A DNA stretch of 64,000 nucleotides, taken from positions 508,679 to 572,678 of the forward strand of contig NZ_JH806634.1 of NCBI RefSeq assembly GCF_000295095.1, in the 5' to 3' direction. Below are positions 9,707 to 17,757 of the stretch, piece after piece. The notes beneath the pieces were generated by a model. It saw nothing but the letters and a program-made list of their open reading frames with translations. It had not been told where the DNA came from and did not search any database. Positions within the stretch are counted from its first letter, which is position 1; every line of letters starts with the position of its first letter. The translations under genes were made by a program, and so were the position numbers. The stretch comes from Actinomyces timonensis DSM 23838 (GTDB lineage Bacteria; Actinomycetota; Actinomycetes; Actinomycetales; Actinomycetaceae).

Positions 9707-9743
9707 AGTGGGCCGCCACCTCCACGTGAGGTGGTGGCCCACT
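9707..9743 (+). terminator. Hairpin terminator after tig
   Basis: The arms AGTGGGCCGCCACCT and AGGTGGTGGCCCACT pair almost perfectly around a CACGTG-like centre, 64 nt after the tig stop. No U-run follows, which is common for high-GC actinobacterial terminators. Confidence 0.75.
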
Positions 9744-9760
9744 GCCATTCGTACTGGCCA

Positions 9761-9789
9761 TTGACCTGATCGCTCCTGGTGCCTACCAT
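9761..9789 (+). promoter_or_regulatory. Sigma70-type promoter of the TetR/ABC operon
   Basis: TTGACC at 9761-9766 and TACCAT at 9784-9789 are separated by 17 bp. The expected transcription start falls inside the adjacent tandem operators, giving a simple repression design. Confidence 0.65.
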
Positions 9790-9790
9790 G

Positions 9791-9820
9791 TGACTGATCG
9801 GTCACATGACTGCTCAGTCA
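9791..9820. promoter_or_regulatory. Tandem TetR operators
   Basis: Two near-palindromes, TGACTGATCGGTCA (9791-9804) and TGACTGCTCAGTCA (9807-9820), are repeated with a 16-bp period between the -10 and the start codon of the regulator. They share the form TGACTGnTCnGTCA. A cooperative pair of TetR dimers is the natural reading. Confidence 0.75.
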
Positions 9821-9831
9821 TAGGAGGGTTC

Positions 9832-10524
9832 ATGCCGCACCCCACGTACTTCAACCTCCCCGACGACAAGCGCGCCCGGGTCCTGGCCGCCCTCAAGGCC
9901 GAGTTCGCCGCCCACCCGTACCCGCGTGCCTCAGTCGACCGCATCACAGCTACCGCAGGGATCTCAAAAGGCAGCTTCTACCAGTACTTCGCTGACAAGC
10001 AGGACGCTTACACCTACCTCGTCGCTGAGCTCATGGGGCAGCGCCTGGCCGTGGCGGACACCCCTGTCCCTGAGGCCTCCTTCGAGCAGGTCCTCGCAGC
10101 TATGGTCCTGGGAAGCCAGGACCTGCACCGCCGCGATCCCCAGGCCTGGGCCGTCCTTTCTCACGCCCTGGCCGACGACGCGCCCGACGTCCTGGCGACA
10201 GGCGAGGCCCTGCCCGGTGGCGTGCGAGCCTGGGCGCATGCCGCCCTGGCGGCTGGCCAGGCCTCCGGAGAGCTGCGCGCGGACGTGAGCCCCCAGACCG
10301 CCGCCTGGCTCATCGAGCGCACCCTGCTGGGGCTGCCCGAGCACCTCATGAGGCGCCTGGCCATCGACCCCCAGGAGGTCGCCGCCTCGGGCTCCGTCTT
10401 TGACACGCCCGAGGTCCGCCAGGTTGCCCACGAGGTCATCTCCATGCTCACCGCAGCGCTGGTGGTCCGCGCACAGGATGAGGGCCTTGGCCCCGGCGCA
10501 GCAGGGGAGGCGGACCATGACTGA
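9832..10524 (+). CDS. TetR/AcrR family regulator
   Basis: The 230-residue protein has the N-terminal TetR HTH (about residues 10-55), including ASVDRITATAGISKGSFYQYFADKQDAY, followed by a helical ligand-binding domain. The start is ATG 9832 (MPHPTYF) behind TAGGAGGG. Family members are homodimeric repressors released by small ligands. It is the first gene of an operon with an ABC ATPase (8-nt overlap) and two permeases, so it probably represses its own exporter through the two operators. The ligand is unknown. The residues after the HTH are not close to any regulator I can name. Confidence 0.9.
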   Translation: MPHPTYFNLPDDKRARVLAALKAEFAAHPYPRASVDRITATAGISKGSFYQYFADKQDAYTYLVAELMGQRLAVADTPVPEASFEQVLAAMVLGSQDLHRRDPQAWAVLSHALADDAPDVLATGEALPGGVRAWAHAALAAGQASGELRADVSPQTAAWLIERTLLGLPEHLMRRLAIDPQEVAASGSVFDTPEVRQVAHEVISMLTAALVVRAQDEGLGPGAAGEADHD

Positions 10525-11368
10525 CGCCATCACGATCACCGACCTGGGCTTCACCTACCGGGGAGCCGCCAGAGCGGCGCTTGAGGTAGTGAGCCTGAAC
10601 GTGCAACGCGGTGAGGTCGTGGGGCTGCTCGGCCCCAGTGGCGCTGGCAAGTCCACGCTCCAGCGGATCCTGACCGGGCTGCTGCGCGGTTACACCGGCA
10701 GCGCGCGCGTTCTGGGCCGTGAGATCTCCACCTGGGGGCGTCAGCTCTACGAGCGTGTGGGTGTCGCCTTCGAGAACCCGATCCATATCGGTTCCCTGAC
10801 GCTTGCGGAGAACCTCGCATACTTCGCGCGGCTCTATGCCGCCCCGGGCCGCCCGGTCAACGAGCTCCTGGAGGCAGTGGATCTGGGTGCCGACGCCGAC
10901 CTGCGAGCCGACCGCATGAGCAAGGGCATGGGGGTGCGTTTCAACGTCGCCCGGGCGCTAGCGCACCGCCCCGAGCTTCTCTTCCTCGACGAGCCGACCG
11001 CCGGGCTCGACCCCGTGCGCGCCACCCAGATGGCGCGCCTCATCGCCAGCGAGCGGGATCGCGGCGCCACCATCGTGATCACCACCCACGACATGACTCT
11101 TGCCCACGAGGCCTGTGACCGAGTCGGCTTCATCTGTCGGGGCCGCCTCGTGGAGGTCGGGCAGCCCGACGAGCTGTGCCTGCGCCACGGCTCCCGCCAG
11201 GTGCGCCTGATCTGGGAGGGCGGCAGCGGCCTCTACCCGCTGGATACCCTGGCCGACGACGTCCTCTTCCATGAGGCCCTGCGTACCCAGACGGTGCGAA
11301 CCCTCCACTCGCGCGAGGCCGACCTCGCGCAGGTCTTCGCCGCAGTCACCGGTCAGGAGCTGTCATGA
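10517..11368 (+). CDS. ABC transporter ATP-binding protein (ABC-2 type exporter)
   Basis: A single nucleotide-binding domain of 283 residues with Walker A GPSGAGKST, Walker B LLFLDEP and the H-loop TTHD. The signature motif is degenerate: MSKGMGVRF in place of LSGGQ, a variation seen in some ABC-2 exporters with drug or peptide substrates. The C-terminal ~70 residues form a regulatory extension. Start ATG 10517 overlaps the TetR stop. It should energise the two following membrane proteins. Export of a drug-like compound is likely given the TetR partner, but the substrate cannot be read from the sequence. Confidence 0.9.
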   Translation: MTDAITITDLGFTYRGAARAALEVVSLNVQRGEVVGLLGPSGAGKSTLQRILTGLLRGYTGSARVLGREISTWGRQLYERVGVAFENPIHIGSLTLAENLAYFARLYAAPGRPVNELLEAVDLGADADLRADRMSKGMGVRFNVARALAHRPELLFLDEPTAGLDPVRATQMARLIASERDRGATIVITTHDMTLAHEACDRVGFICRGRLVEVGQPDELCLRHGSRQVRLIWEGGSGLYPLDTLADDVLFHEALRTQTVRTLHSREADLAQVFAAVTGQELS

Positions 11369-12135
11369 GCGCGGCGCCTGGCTCGGTGCGGCGGGCTGGG
11401 ATGCCCCTCGACCGGGCCGCCTGGACCTCCTCGGCATGGCGCAGCGCCGCTACTCTCCGGCTCCACATGCGCCGCCATTTCCAGGAGGGATTCTGGCTCG
11501 TGGCCCTGCTCGCAGGTCTGATCGGGGCCGCGTTCCTGCTGGCCGTGGGCGCCGAGCCGGGGCAGTGGTGGCGGGCAGTGGTCCTGGGGGAGCTGTGCAT
11601 CACCTCCTTCTACTTCGCCGCCGTCCAGGTGCTGCGTGAGCGCGGTGACGGAACGCTGGCCGCCCGGGCCGTCTCACCGCTGCGCACCGGGGAGTACCTG
11701 GGGACGCTGGCAGGAGCGCTGGCACTCATCGCCTGCGCGGAGATCGGCGCACTGGTCCTGGTGGTCCACGGCCCGGCTGGGCAGTGGGCGCTGCTGGGCG
11801 CCGGAGTCGTGATGATCTCCGTGATCTACAGCCTCTACGGGGTGTGCGTGGTTGTGGGCTACCGGAGTATCAGCGCCTTCCTCATGCCCTCGGGGGCGTG
11901 GACCCTGGTGCTGGGCCTGCCTCTGGCGCCGCTGCTGGGCCTGCCTGGTGGGTGGTGGCTGTGGCTCCATCCGCTCTACCCAGCCTTGGTGCTCGTGGAC
12001 GCGGCCTTCACCGCGGACTCTCCGATTCGGCTAGTGGCTGCGGTGGCGCTGGGGTGCCTCTGGGTTCTGCTGGCGGCTCGGATCGCGTCGTCGCGCCTGG
12101 AGAGCGTGCTGCGACCATGTGGGGCGGTCTCATGA
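11365..12135 (+). CDS. ABC-2 type permease, first subunit
   Basis: 256 residues with about six hydrophobic segments, such as GFWLVALLAGLIGAAFLLAV and ALLGAGVVMISVIYSLYGV. There is no ATPase or binding-protein motif. The start overlaps the ATPase stop by 4 nt (ATGA), indicating coupled translation. Two permease genes in a row imply a heterodimeric channel with a homodimeric ATPase. An N-terminal stretch of ~35 polar residues precedes the first membrane segment. Confidence 0.8.
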   Translation: MSAAPGSVRRAGMPLDRAAWTSSAWRSAATLRLHMRRHFQEGFWLVALLAGLIGAAFLLAVGAEPGQWWRAVVLGELCITSFYFAAVQVLRERGDGTLAARAVSPLRTGEYLGTLAGALALIACAEIGALVLVVHGPAGQWALLGAGVVMISVIYSLYGVCVVVGYRSISAFLMPSGAWTLVLGLPLAPLLGLPGGWWLWLHPLYPALVLVDAAFTADSPIRLVAAVALGCLWVLLAARIASSRLESVLRPCGAVS

Positions 12136-12866
12136 GGGCCCGCACCGCGCTGGCGCTCCTGCCAGCCGACCTGGTGCGTGTGGGGCGTGACGAGCTTCTG
12201 GTATGGATGCCCGCTGTTCCGCTGGTCATGGCGCTGGCTCTCCGGATAGGGCTGCGCCCAGGACTGGAGGCCGCGGGCCTGGGACGCCAGGCGGCTGAGA
12301 CGTGGACCGCACGGCTCGACGTCCTCGCCTTCGGCGCCCTGGTCCCCGTGCTCATCGGTGCAGTGGTCGGCTTCCTGCTGCTGGGGGAGAAGGAGGAGCG
12401 GGTGTGGGACGCCCTGGCCGTCACACCCGTCTCCCTGCCCGGGTACCTGGCCTGGCGCGCGGCGGGTGCCACTCTTGCCTCAGGGGTGGCATGCGGGCTG
12501 TGCCTCGTGGCAGGTGGGCTCAACGACCTCGGCGCGACAGGGATCCTGGCGGTCGCGTCCGCCGCAGCGCCCTTGGGAGGGGCCACAGCCCTGGCCCTGG
12601 CAGCCTGGACCACTGGCACCATCCAGGGCTTCGCCGCTGTCAAACTAGGGTTTGTCCTGCTCATCCTGCCAGGGGTCCTCCCTGCCGTTGCGCCGCAGGG
12701 GCCAGCGGTGTGGGCGACTGTCCTCATTCCCACCTGGTGGCCGGTTCAGGCGTATGAGGCTGCGACGGCGGGCCGGCCTGAGGCGGTGTGGGCAGTGGGG
12801 GCAGCCGCCGTCGGCCTCGTCATGATGGGGGCAGCTCTGGCCACAGTCGGTGCCCGACGGCGTTGA
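12132..12866 (+). CDS. ABC-2 type permease, second subunit
   Basis: 244 residues and about six membrane segments, for example LVWMPAVPLVMALALRIGL and LGFVLLILPGVLPAV. The ATG at 12132 overlaps the previous stop as ATGA, the same spacing as the pair before; an ATG at 12117 is a less economical alternative. The loop with LLLGEKEERVWDALAVTP resembles the cytoplasmic coupling region of ABC-2 exporters such as fluoroquinolone-type transporters. It completes the exporter; an imperfect inverted repeat (12865-12900) follows and may act as terminator. Confidence 0.8.
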   Translation: MRARTALALLPADLVRVGRDELLVWMPAVPLVMALALRIGLRPGLEAAGLGRQAAETWTARLDVLAFGALVPVLIGAVVGFLLLGEKEERVWDALAVTPVSLPGYLAWRAAGATLASGVACGLCLVAGGLNDLGATGILAVASAAAPLGGATALALAAWTTGTIQGFAAVKLGFVLLILPGVLPAVAPQGPAVWATVLIPTWWPVQAYEAATAGRPEAVWAVGAAAVGLVMMGAALATVGARRR

Positions 12867-12943
12867 GCGGGCATTGTCGGACCTCCAGAACCCGCCGCTC
12901 AAGATCAGCCGATCTTGGCGACGGGACTGGGCGGGCCCAGGCC

Positions 12944-13291
12944 TCAGGCATCCTCGGAGGCCACCTCCACCATGACGAGCTGCAGGCGGCAGGGGGTGAG
13001 CGCCGTGAGCGCGTGGCGAGCGCCGGGGGCCAGGTAGACGACGTCGCCCGCGGCCAGGGTGTTCGTCTCACCCGAGACGGTGAACTCCATCTCGCCGGCA
13101 AGCAGGGTGCACACGACGGCCTTCGGAGAGGCGTGCTCAGTCAGCTGCTGGCCGGCGTCGAAAGTGAAGACGACGGTGCGCAGCACGTCATTGTTGACCA
13201 CGACGCGCGAGGTCGTGGCCTCCTCGCTGACGGGCAGGGCGTCGTTCAGGCCCAGGCGGAACAGCGACTCGGAGACGGGGGTGGTGGGCAT
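12944..13291 (-). CDS. Small single-domain cupin
   Basis: 115 residues forming one double-stranded beta-helix cupin. The first motif region is QLTEHASPKAVVCTLLAGEMEF and the second is LAAGDVVYLAPGARHAL, so possible metal ligands are His53 and the late His. The ATG at 13291 has an AAGGAA site. It is the last gene of the iron-box operon, 62 nt after the permease. Small cupins of this kind can be metal-dependent enzymes, sensors or metal-binding proteins; no specific function can be assigned. A long frame reaching 13936 is a shadow of the permease. Confidence 0.8.
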   Translation of the reverse strand: MPTTPVSESLFRLGLNDALPVSEEATTSRVVVNNDVLRTVVFTFDAGQQLTEHASPKAVVCTLLAGEMEFTVSGETNTLAAGDVVYLAPGARHALTALTPCRLQLVMVEVASEDA

Positions 13292-13353
13292 GGTGGTTCC
13301 TTTCTCGGTTCTGGATGAGTCTGCCCCAGGAGGGGGCGGGCGGGGAGGGCGGT

Positions 13354-14127
13354 TCAGAGGGTGTAACGGGCAAGGCGGCGCCGCAAGGGGCGCAGCGCCC
13401 ACAGCTCGAGGACGAGCGTCAGCGCCGCCATGACGATCGACAGGGCGAAGACATCGGCGGTCTCCAGATTGGTGCGGGCCTGCTGGACCTCGGCCCCCAG
13501 GCCCGTGGTCGTGGACAGCAGCTCGCCCATGACGGTCAGGCGCACCGATTGGCCCGTGGCCACCGTGAACGCGGAGAGCACTGGCGGGGCGATAGCGGGC
13601 GCGACCACGCGCCGGAGCGTCCAGGCCCGGGACCTGTCGAAGACCCGCGCCATGTCGAGCAGGTCGGGATCGACGCGCATGACGGCGTCGCGCACGGTCG
13701 TCACCAGCAGGGGGAGGGGGACGACGGCGGTGAGCAGGATGACCACGCCCGCCGTCGGCCCGAGCCAGATCATGCCGACCACGACGATGACGATCGGGGG
13801 CACGGCCATGAGCAGCTGCATCCAGGAGTCCAGCAGCTCGCGCGCCCACCACCACGTGCCCATCGCCCAGCCGACCGGCAGCCCGATGGCGCAGGCGATC
13901 CCCAGGCCGGTGGCAGAGCGAGCCACCGTGAGCCACAGCGCCTCCCCCAGGTCCTCATCACGGATGAGCCCGAGGAAGGCGCGCCACGTGGCCTCTGGGC
14001 CCGGCAGGACGTACTCGGGCTGGCTCAGCGACAGGCGCCACCAGGCGACGCCGATGAGCACCAGCCCCGCCCACCACAGGCCACGGGCGCGCCAGCGCTC
14101 AGCCGCCGTCGACGCCTGGGGGCTCAC
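13354..14127 (-). CDS. ABC transporter permease (SsuC/TauC-like)
   Basis: 257 residues with about six membrane segments. The coupling-loop region, DPDLLDMARVFDRSRAWTLRRVVAPAIAPPVL, matches the binding-protein-dependent transport family (BPD_transp_1) EAA loop. It belongs to the SsuC/TauC/nitrate-type importer group. The start overlaps the binding protein by 4 nt. Together with the ATPase and lipoprotein it forms an importer. Those families often move sulfonates, nitrate or thiamine precursors, but an iron box upstream of this operon points to a metal- or cofactor-related substrate. Confidence 0.88.
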   Translation of the reverse strand: MSPQASTAAERWRARGLWWAGLVLIGVAWWRLSLSQPEYVLPGPEATWRAFLGLIRDEDLGEALWLTVARSATGLGIACAIGLPVGWAMGTWWWARELLDSWMQLLMAVPPIVIVVVGMIWLGPTAGVVILLTAVVPLPLLVTTVRDAVMRVDPDLLDMARVFDRSRAWTLRRVVAPAIAPPVLSAFTVATGQSVRLTVMGELLSTTTGLGAEVQQARTNLETADVFALSIVMAALTLVLELWALRPLRRRLARYTL

Positions 14128-15221
14128 GCGGCGCTCGCGCTCGGCGTCGCGCCCTGGGACGCGCGCGGGTCCGCCAGGTAGAAGTCGTCGGCCGGCAGGG
14201 AGCCGCCGACGACGTCGGGGCTGACCGTCGCCAGGCGGGTGAAGAAGTCCTCCAGCTCCTCCCTCGCCTCGGCGGCGGGCACAACCTCCAGCTGGAGGCG
14301 GGGGATGACCTCGCTGACGATCGGCGCGGGAACCTCCGTGCGCTCGGAGATCGCCGTGACGGTGGCCTCCTCGGCTGCATTGGTGGCCGCGACGGCGGCC
14401 TGGAGCTCATCGAGGATGGCGCCGACCAGCCCGGGCTCGGAATCCGTGAGCGACTGGGGCATGACCAGGCCTGCCATGGGGAAACGGGCCTTGCCGCCGG
14501 TGACCTCCGCCCAGGCGGACTGCAGGTTGATGGTGCGCTCGAGGGCCAGGCCCGCCTGCTTCCCCTTGGCCAGGGCGACCGAGGCCGCGTGCTCGGGAAG
14601 CACCGCGTAGGAGACCTGCCCGGTCAGCAAGGCGTTGAGAGCCTCCTGACCGGTGGGGAAGGACTGGATCGTCAGATCGGCCTGCGCGTCCCAGCCCTTC
14701 TGGGCCAGGAGGTAGCGGAAGACGAGGTCGGGCATGTTGTTGGGCAGGGGGACCGCCACGGTCTGCCCTCGCAGCGCCTCCAGTCCTTGGGCGGACGAGC
14801 CCTCGGGGCCGAGCACGTAGAGCATGCCCCACACCTGGACGGCGACGAGGCGGATCCCCACCCCCTTGTTGAACAGGTTGGCCGCTGCGTAGGAGGGGGT
14901 GGCTGCCAGATCGGTCTGCCCCTGGGCGATGAGCGACTTGAGGACGTCAACGCCCTCCCAGTTCTGCACATCGGCGCTGCCGACCCACTCGTCGAGCTTG
15001 CCGTGGGTGCCGAAGCTCGTCATCGGGGCCATGTAGGCCAGGGTCGTGGGGACGTGCACCCGCAGGGTCTCGGTGACCCGGTGGGGCGTGGCGCTCGCGG
15101 CGGCGCCTGCCGACGGGGCTCCCGACGACGAGGCAGCGCCCTTCTTCGCCGAGCAGGCGGCCAGTGCCATGGGGGTGAGCAATCCGATGCCGGTCAGGGT
15201 CAGGAACGATCGGCGCTGCAT
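14124..15221 (-). CDS. ABC transporter substrate-binding lipoprotein
   Basis: 365 residues. The signal region MQRRSFLTLTGIGLL has a twin-arginine-like RRSFL motif and a lipobox ending LAAC, so it is probably a lipid-anchored, Tat- or Sec-exported protein. A Ser/Ala-rich linker follows, then a periplasmic-binding fold of the NMT1/SsuA type. Recognisable steps are SLIAQGQTDLAATPSYAAANL, LRGQTVAVP and GQEALNALLTGQVSYAVLPEH. It delivers substrate to the permease at 13354-14127. Tat export would be consistent with a bound cofactor, but this is inference. Confidence 0.88.
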   Translation of the reverse strand: MQRRSFLTLTGIGLLTPMALAACSAKKGAASSSGAPSAGAAASATPHRVTETLRVHVPTTLAYMAPMTSFGTHGKLDEWVGSADVQNWEGVDVLKSLIAQGQTDLAATPSYAAANLFNKGVGIRLVAVQVWGMLYVLGPEGSSAQGLEALRGQTVAVPLPNNMPDLVFRYLLAQKGWDAQADLTIQSFPTGQEALNALLTGQVSYAVLPEHAASVALAKGKQAGLALERTINLQSAWAEVTGGKARFPMAGLVMPQSLTDSEPGLVGAILDELQAAVAATNAAEEATVTAISERTEVPAPIVSEVIPRLQLEVVPAAEAREELEDFFTRLATVSPDVVGGSLPADDFYLADPRASQGATPSASAA

Positions 15222-15283
15222 GGGTTCTCCTTGTGAGGTGATCGGTTGGGGTCGGGGAAGTGGACGGCGAGTGCTGGGTGGCG

Positions 15284-15955
15284 CTAGGCGCTCAGCGCCC
15301 AGGTGCCGGGTGGCCCGTCGAGGCGCAGGTGCAGGTGAGAGACCTCCTCGGCCTCAGCCGGATCGTGCGTGACCCAGATGGTGATGACGTCCTCCTCGGC
15401 CAGCAGGGCCATGAGGTCGGCGCGCAGGGCGGCGGCCAGTGGGCGGTCGAGGGCGGAGAAGGGCTCGTCGACGAGGAGGAGGCTCGGCGAGCAGGCGAGT
15501 GCCCGGGCGATGGCGACCCTCTGGCGCATTCCGCCGGACATGCGCGCCGGGGGGAGGTGCCCCGCGCTCGCGAGACCCACCCGCTCCAGCCAGTGGACGG
15601 CGAGGAGGTCCGGCGTCGGGCCGTCCAGGACGAGCGAAATGTTCCGGTGCGCTGAGTACCAGGGAAGGAGTCGCGGCTCCTGGAAGACCTGCGAGAGCTT
15701 GCCATCCGGGCGGCTGACGGCGCCGGCGTCGACGGGGGAGAGCCCTGAGATCGCACGCAGCAGCGTGGTCTTGCCCGCCCCGGACGGCCCCGTGACGGCG
15801 AGGGTCTGGCCCGGCTCAACCGTGACGCTGAGATCGGTCACCAGGGTCAGGCCGCGGCGGATGAGAGTGACGCCGTCGAGAGAGAGCGGACCGAAGGAGG
15901 GGAGGGGCCCGGGGGCGTCCTCCCCGGGGCTCCCGGCGCGGCGGGCTCGCGCCAT
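15284..15955 (-). CDS. ABC transporter ATPase (SsuB/TauB-like)
   Basis: 223 residues with Walker A GPSGAGKTT, signature MSGGMRQRV, Walker B LLLVDEPFSALD and H-loop VTHD. The sequence VFQEPRLLPWYSAHRNI is the Q-loop of the nitrate/sulfonate/taurine ATPases. It starts one base after the methyltransferase stop (TGAGATG), so these two are tightly coupled. It powers the importer with the neighbouring permease and lipoprotein. Confidence 0.9.
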   Translation of the reverse strand: MARARRAGSPGEDAPGPLPSFGPLSLDGVTLIRRGLTLVTDLSVTVEPGQTLAVTGPSGAGKTTLLRAISGLSPVDAGAVSRPDGKLSQVFQEPRLLPWYSAHRNISLVLDGPTPDLLAVHWLERVGLASAGHLPPARMSGGMRQRVAIARALACSPSLLLVDEPFSALDRPLAAALRADLMALLAEEDVITIWVTHDPAEAEEVSHLHLRLDGPPGTWALSA

Positions 15956-15956
15956 C

Positions 15957-16880
15957 TCAGTGCTCCGCGCCGTCGGACGGCTCGCCGGCCTCCGAGGACG
16001 GGGCGGGCTTGCGGGCCACGATGGCGACGGCGGTCAGCAGCTCGCCCTGGGCGCGGAAGGCCTGGCGCATCGCGCGGATCCGGTCCCGCGCCCCAGGGGT
16101 ACGGCGCACAGCGCGGAAGAAGCGGAAGGCGCCCAGGAGGCCCTCGTCGGCGATGAGTCGGCGCGGCTCGAGCAGGCGCATCGGCGCGGTGCCGGTCCAG
16201 ACGATCTCAAGGCCCGTTTCTTCGAGGAGGGCGCACCAGGCCTCCTGGGTCAGCGGCCTCGCCCCGACCTTGATGATCCTCGACAGGTGCTTCCTCGCGG
16301 CCTCCAGTTCCGCCTCGTCGCGGTCCGAGCGCAGGGCGAGCTCGTGGATGGCGTACTGCCCGCCGGGAGCCAGGAGCCTCGCCGCCTCGCTGGCGATGGC
16401 GCGCTTGGCGTCCTCGGACTGCATGGTGAGCATCGCCTCGCCGACGACGAGATCCGTCTGGCCCGTGGGCAGGCCGGTGCTGGCGGCGTCGGCGACGACG
16501 TACTCGGCCTGCGGGTGGCCCTCGAGGACCGCGGCGACCTGCTCGCGCCCCTCGGGGTTGGGATCGACGCCCCGGTACGAGGCGGGGATGGAGTCCAGGA
16601 GGATCTCGGCGGTGCGGCCGACGCCAGGGCCGAGCTCGACGATGCGCCGCCCTGGGCGAAGATCGGTCGCGCCGAGGAGCTGACGGGTCAGCTCGATGCC
16701 GCCGGGCCGCAGAACGCGCTTGCCGAGCTTGGCGAGGAGCCAGTGCCCCTGCAGGCGGGCGGCCTCCGGTCCCTGGCGCTGGCCGTGGGCTGAGTCGTGG
16801 GCGGCGGAGGGAGCGGGGGCCTTGCCCTGGTCCTGTTGGTCCTGAGTGTGGTCGTTGGTGGGCGCGGGCTCGGAGGCCAT
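15957..16880 (-). CDS. Class I SAM-dependent methyltransferase, first gene of an iron-box operon
   Basis: 307 residues. The first ~45 are polar and rich in Gln, His and Asp. The Rossmann methyltransferase fold follows: motif I VELGPGVGRTAEIL, the acidic post-I residue in YRGVDPN, motif II region DAASTGLP and a VGEAMLTMQ segment. The C-terminal part includes a HELALR core and an ETGL/MRLLEP tail. The substrate cannot be named. It stands first in an operon with a complete ABC importer and a cupin, behind a DtxR/IdeR-like site. An enzyme that modifies the imported compound, such as a metallophore, is a reasonable hypothesis. Similar methyltransferase-importer pairs appear in related genera, from general memory only. 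Confidence 0.8.
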   Translation of the reverse strand: MASEPAPTNDHTQDQQDQGKAPAPSAAHDSAHGQRQGPEAARLQGHWLLAKLGKRVLRPGGIELTRQLLGATDLRPGRRIVELGPGVGRTAEILLDSIPASYRGVDPNPEGREQVAAVLEGHPQAEYVVADAASTGLPTGQTDLVVGEAMLTMQSEDAKRAIASEAARLLAPGGQYAIHELALRSDRDEAELEAARKHLSRIIKVGARPLTQEAWCALLEETGLEIVWTGTAPMRLLEPRRLIADEGLLGAFRFFRAVRRTPGARDRIRAMRQAFRAQGELLTAVAIVARKPAPSSEAGEPSDGAEH

Positions 16881-16915
16881 GAATATTTCCTGTCAAGGAG
16901 CGTGAATAATGAGGA

Positions 16916-16934
16916 TAAGGAGAGCCTAACCTGA
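16916..16934. promoter_or_regulatory. DtxR/IdeR-like iron box upstream of the methyltransferase/ABC operon
   Basis: TAAGGAGAGCCTAACCTGA matches the DtxR/IdeR consensus TWAGGTTAGSCTWACCTWA at 16 of 19 positions. It lies 36 nt upstream of the methyltransferase start in the divergent region before clpP1. Iron-loaded DtxR-type repressors block such promoters, so the operon should be induced by iron limitation. Confidence 0.75.
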
Positions 16935-17114
16935 GGTGCGGTGCTCGCGCCATCCGAATGCCGGCGCCCAGTGGCGGGGGCCGGGGCGCAGCGCCTGGTG
17001 TGGTGGGAGTGGAGCGGCGGCGAACCCTGTGCCGTGAGCGAAAAGGCCACGACGGCGGGCATGGCGCCCCGCCGCCGCGCGTTAGCGTTGGCGTACCGAC
17101 ACGAGAGGACAGAC

Positions 17115-17756
17115 GTGAGCGAGCTCCACATGCGCCCGAGCGCCGTCGCCGCCCCCAGTGCCCACGAGGGCCAGGGCGCCGGGCTGGGCCTGACCGACTC
17201 CATCTACAACCGGCTCCTCAAGGAGCGCATCATCTGGCTGGGATCGGAGGTGCGCGATGACAACGCCAACGCCATCTGCGCCCAGATGCTGCTGCTGGCC
17301 GCCGAGGACCCCGAGAGGGACATCTACCTCTACATCAACAGCCCCGGCGGCTCCGTGACCGCCGGCATGGCCATCTACGACACCATGCAGTACGTCCAGC
17401 CCGACGTCGTCACCGTGGCCACCGGCATGGCCGCCTCCATGGGCCAGTTCCTGCTCAGCGCTGGCGCCAAGGGCAAGCGCTACCTCACCCCGCACGCCCG
17501 GGTGCTCATGCACCAGCCCTCCGGCGGCGCGGGCGGCTCCGCCACGGACATCCGCATCAACGCGGACCTCATCATCAAGATGAAGCACGAGCTCGCCGAG
17601 ATCACCGCCGCGAACACCGGCCACTCCGTCGAGGAGATCATCGCCGACTCGGACCGCGACCACTGGTTCAGCGCGCCCGAGGCGCTCGAGTACGGCTTCG
17701 TCGACCACATCGTGCGCTCCAGCCGTGAGATCGGCCAGCAGAACGGGGAGAACTGA
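17115..17756 (+). CDS. clpP1: ATP-dependent Clp protease proteolytic subunit 1
   Basis: Serine protease of the ClpXP/ClpCP machine. The 213-residue protein shows [20 protein letters not shown], the nucleophile in [14 protein letters not shown] and the catalytic histidine in LMHQPSGG. The start is taken as GTG 17115, which has AGAGGAC at the correct distance; ATG 17130 is possible. Actinobacteria carry two ClpP proteins that form a mixed tetradecamer, and clpP2 follows after 1 nt. The divergent iron-box operon lies upstream, with a shared intergenic region of about 230 nt. Confidence 0.95.
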   Translation: MSELHMRPSAVAAPSAHEGQGAGLGLTDSIYNRLLKERIIWLGSEVRDDNANAICAQMLLLAAEDPERDIYLYINSPGGSVTAGMAIYDTMQYVQPDVVTVATGMAASMGQFLLSAGAKGKRYLTPHARVLMHQPSGGAGGSATDIRINADLIIKMKHELAEITAANTGHSVEEIIADSDRDHWFSAPEALEYGFVDHIVRSSREIGQQNGEN

Positions 17757-17757
17757 T

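Noticed and set aside
12901-12916. AAGATC/GATCTT hairpin after the exporter operon
   Set aside because: Only a 6-bp stem with no flanking features; too weak to call as a separate site.
13292-13936. N-terminal extension of the cupin frame
   Set aside because: The residues are out-of-frame translation of the permease gene; the cupin start has its own Shine-Dalgarno at 13291.
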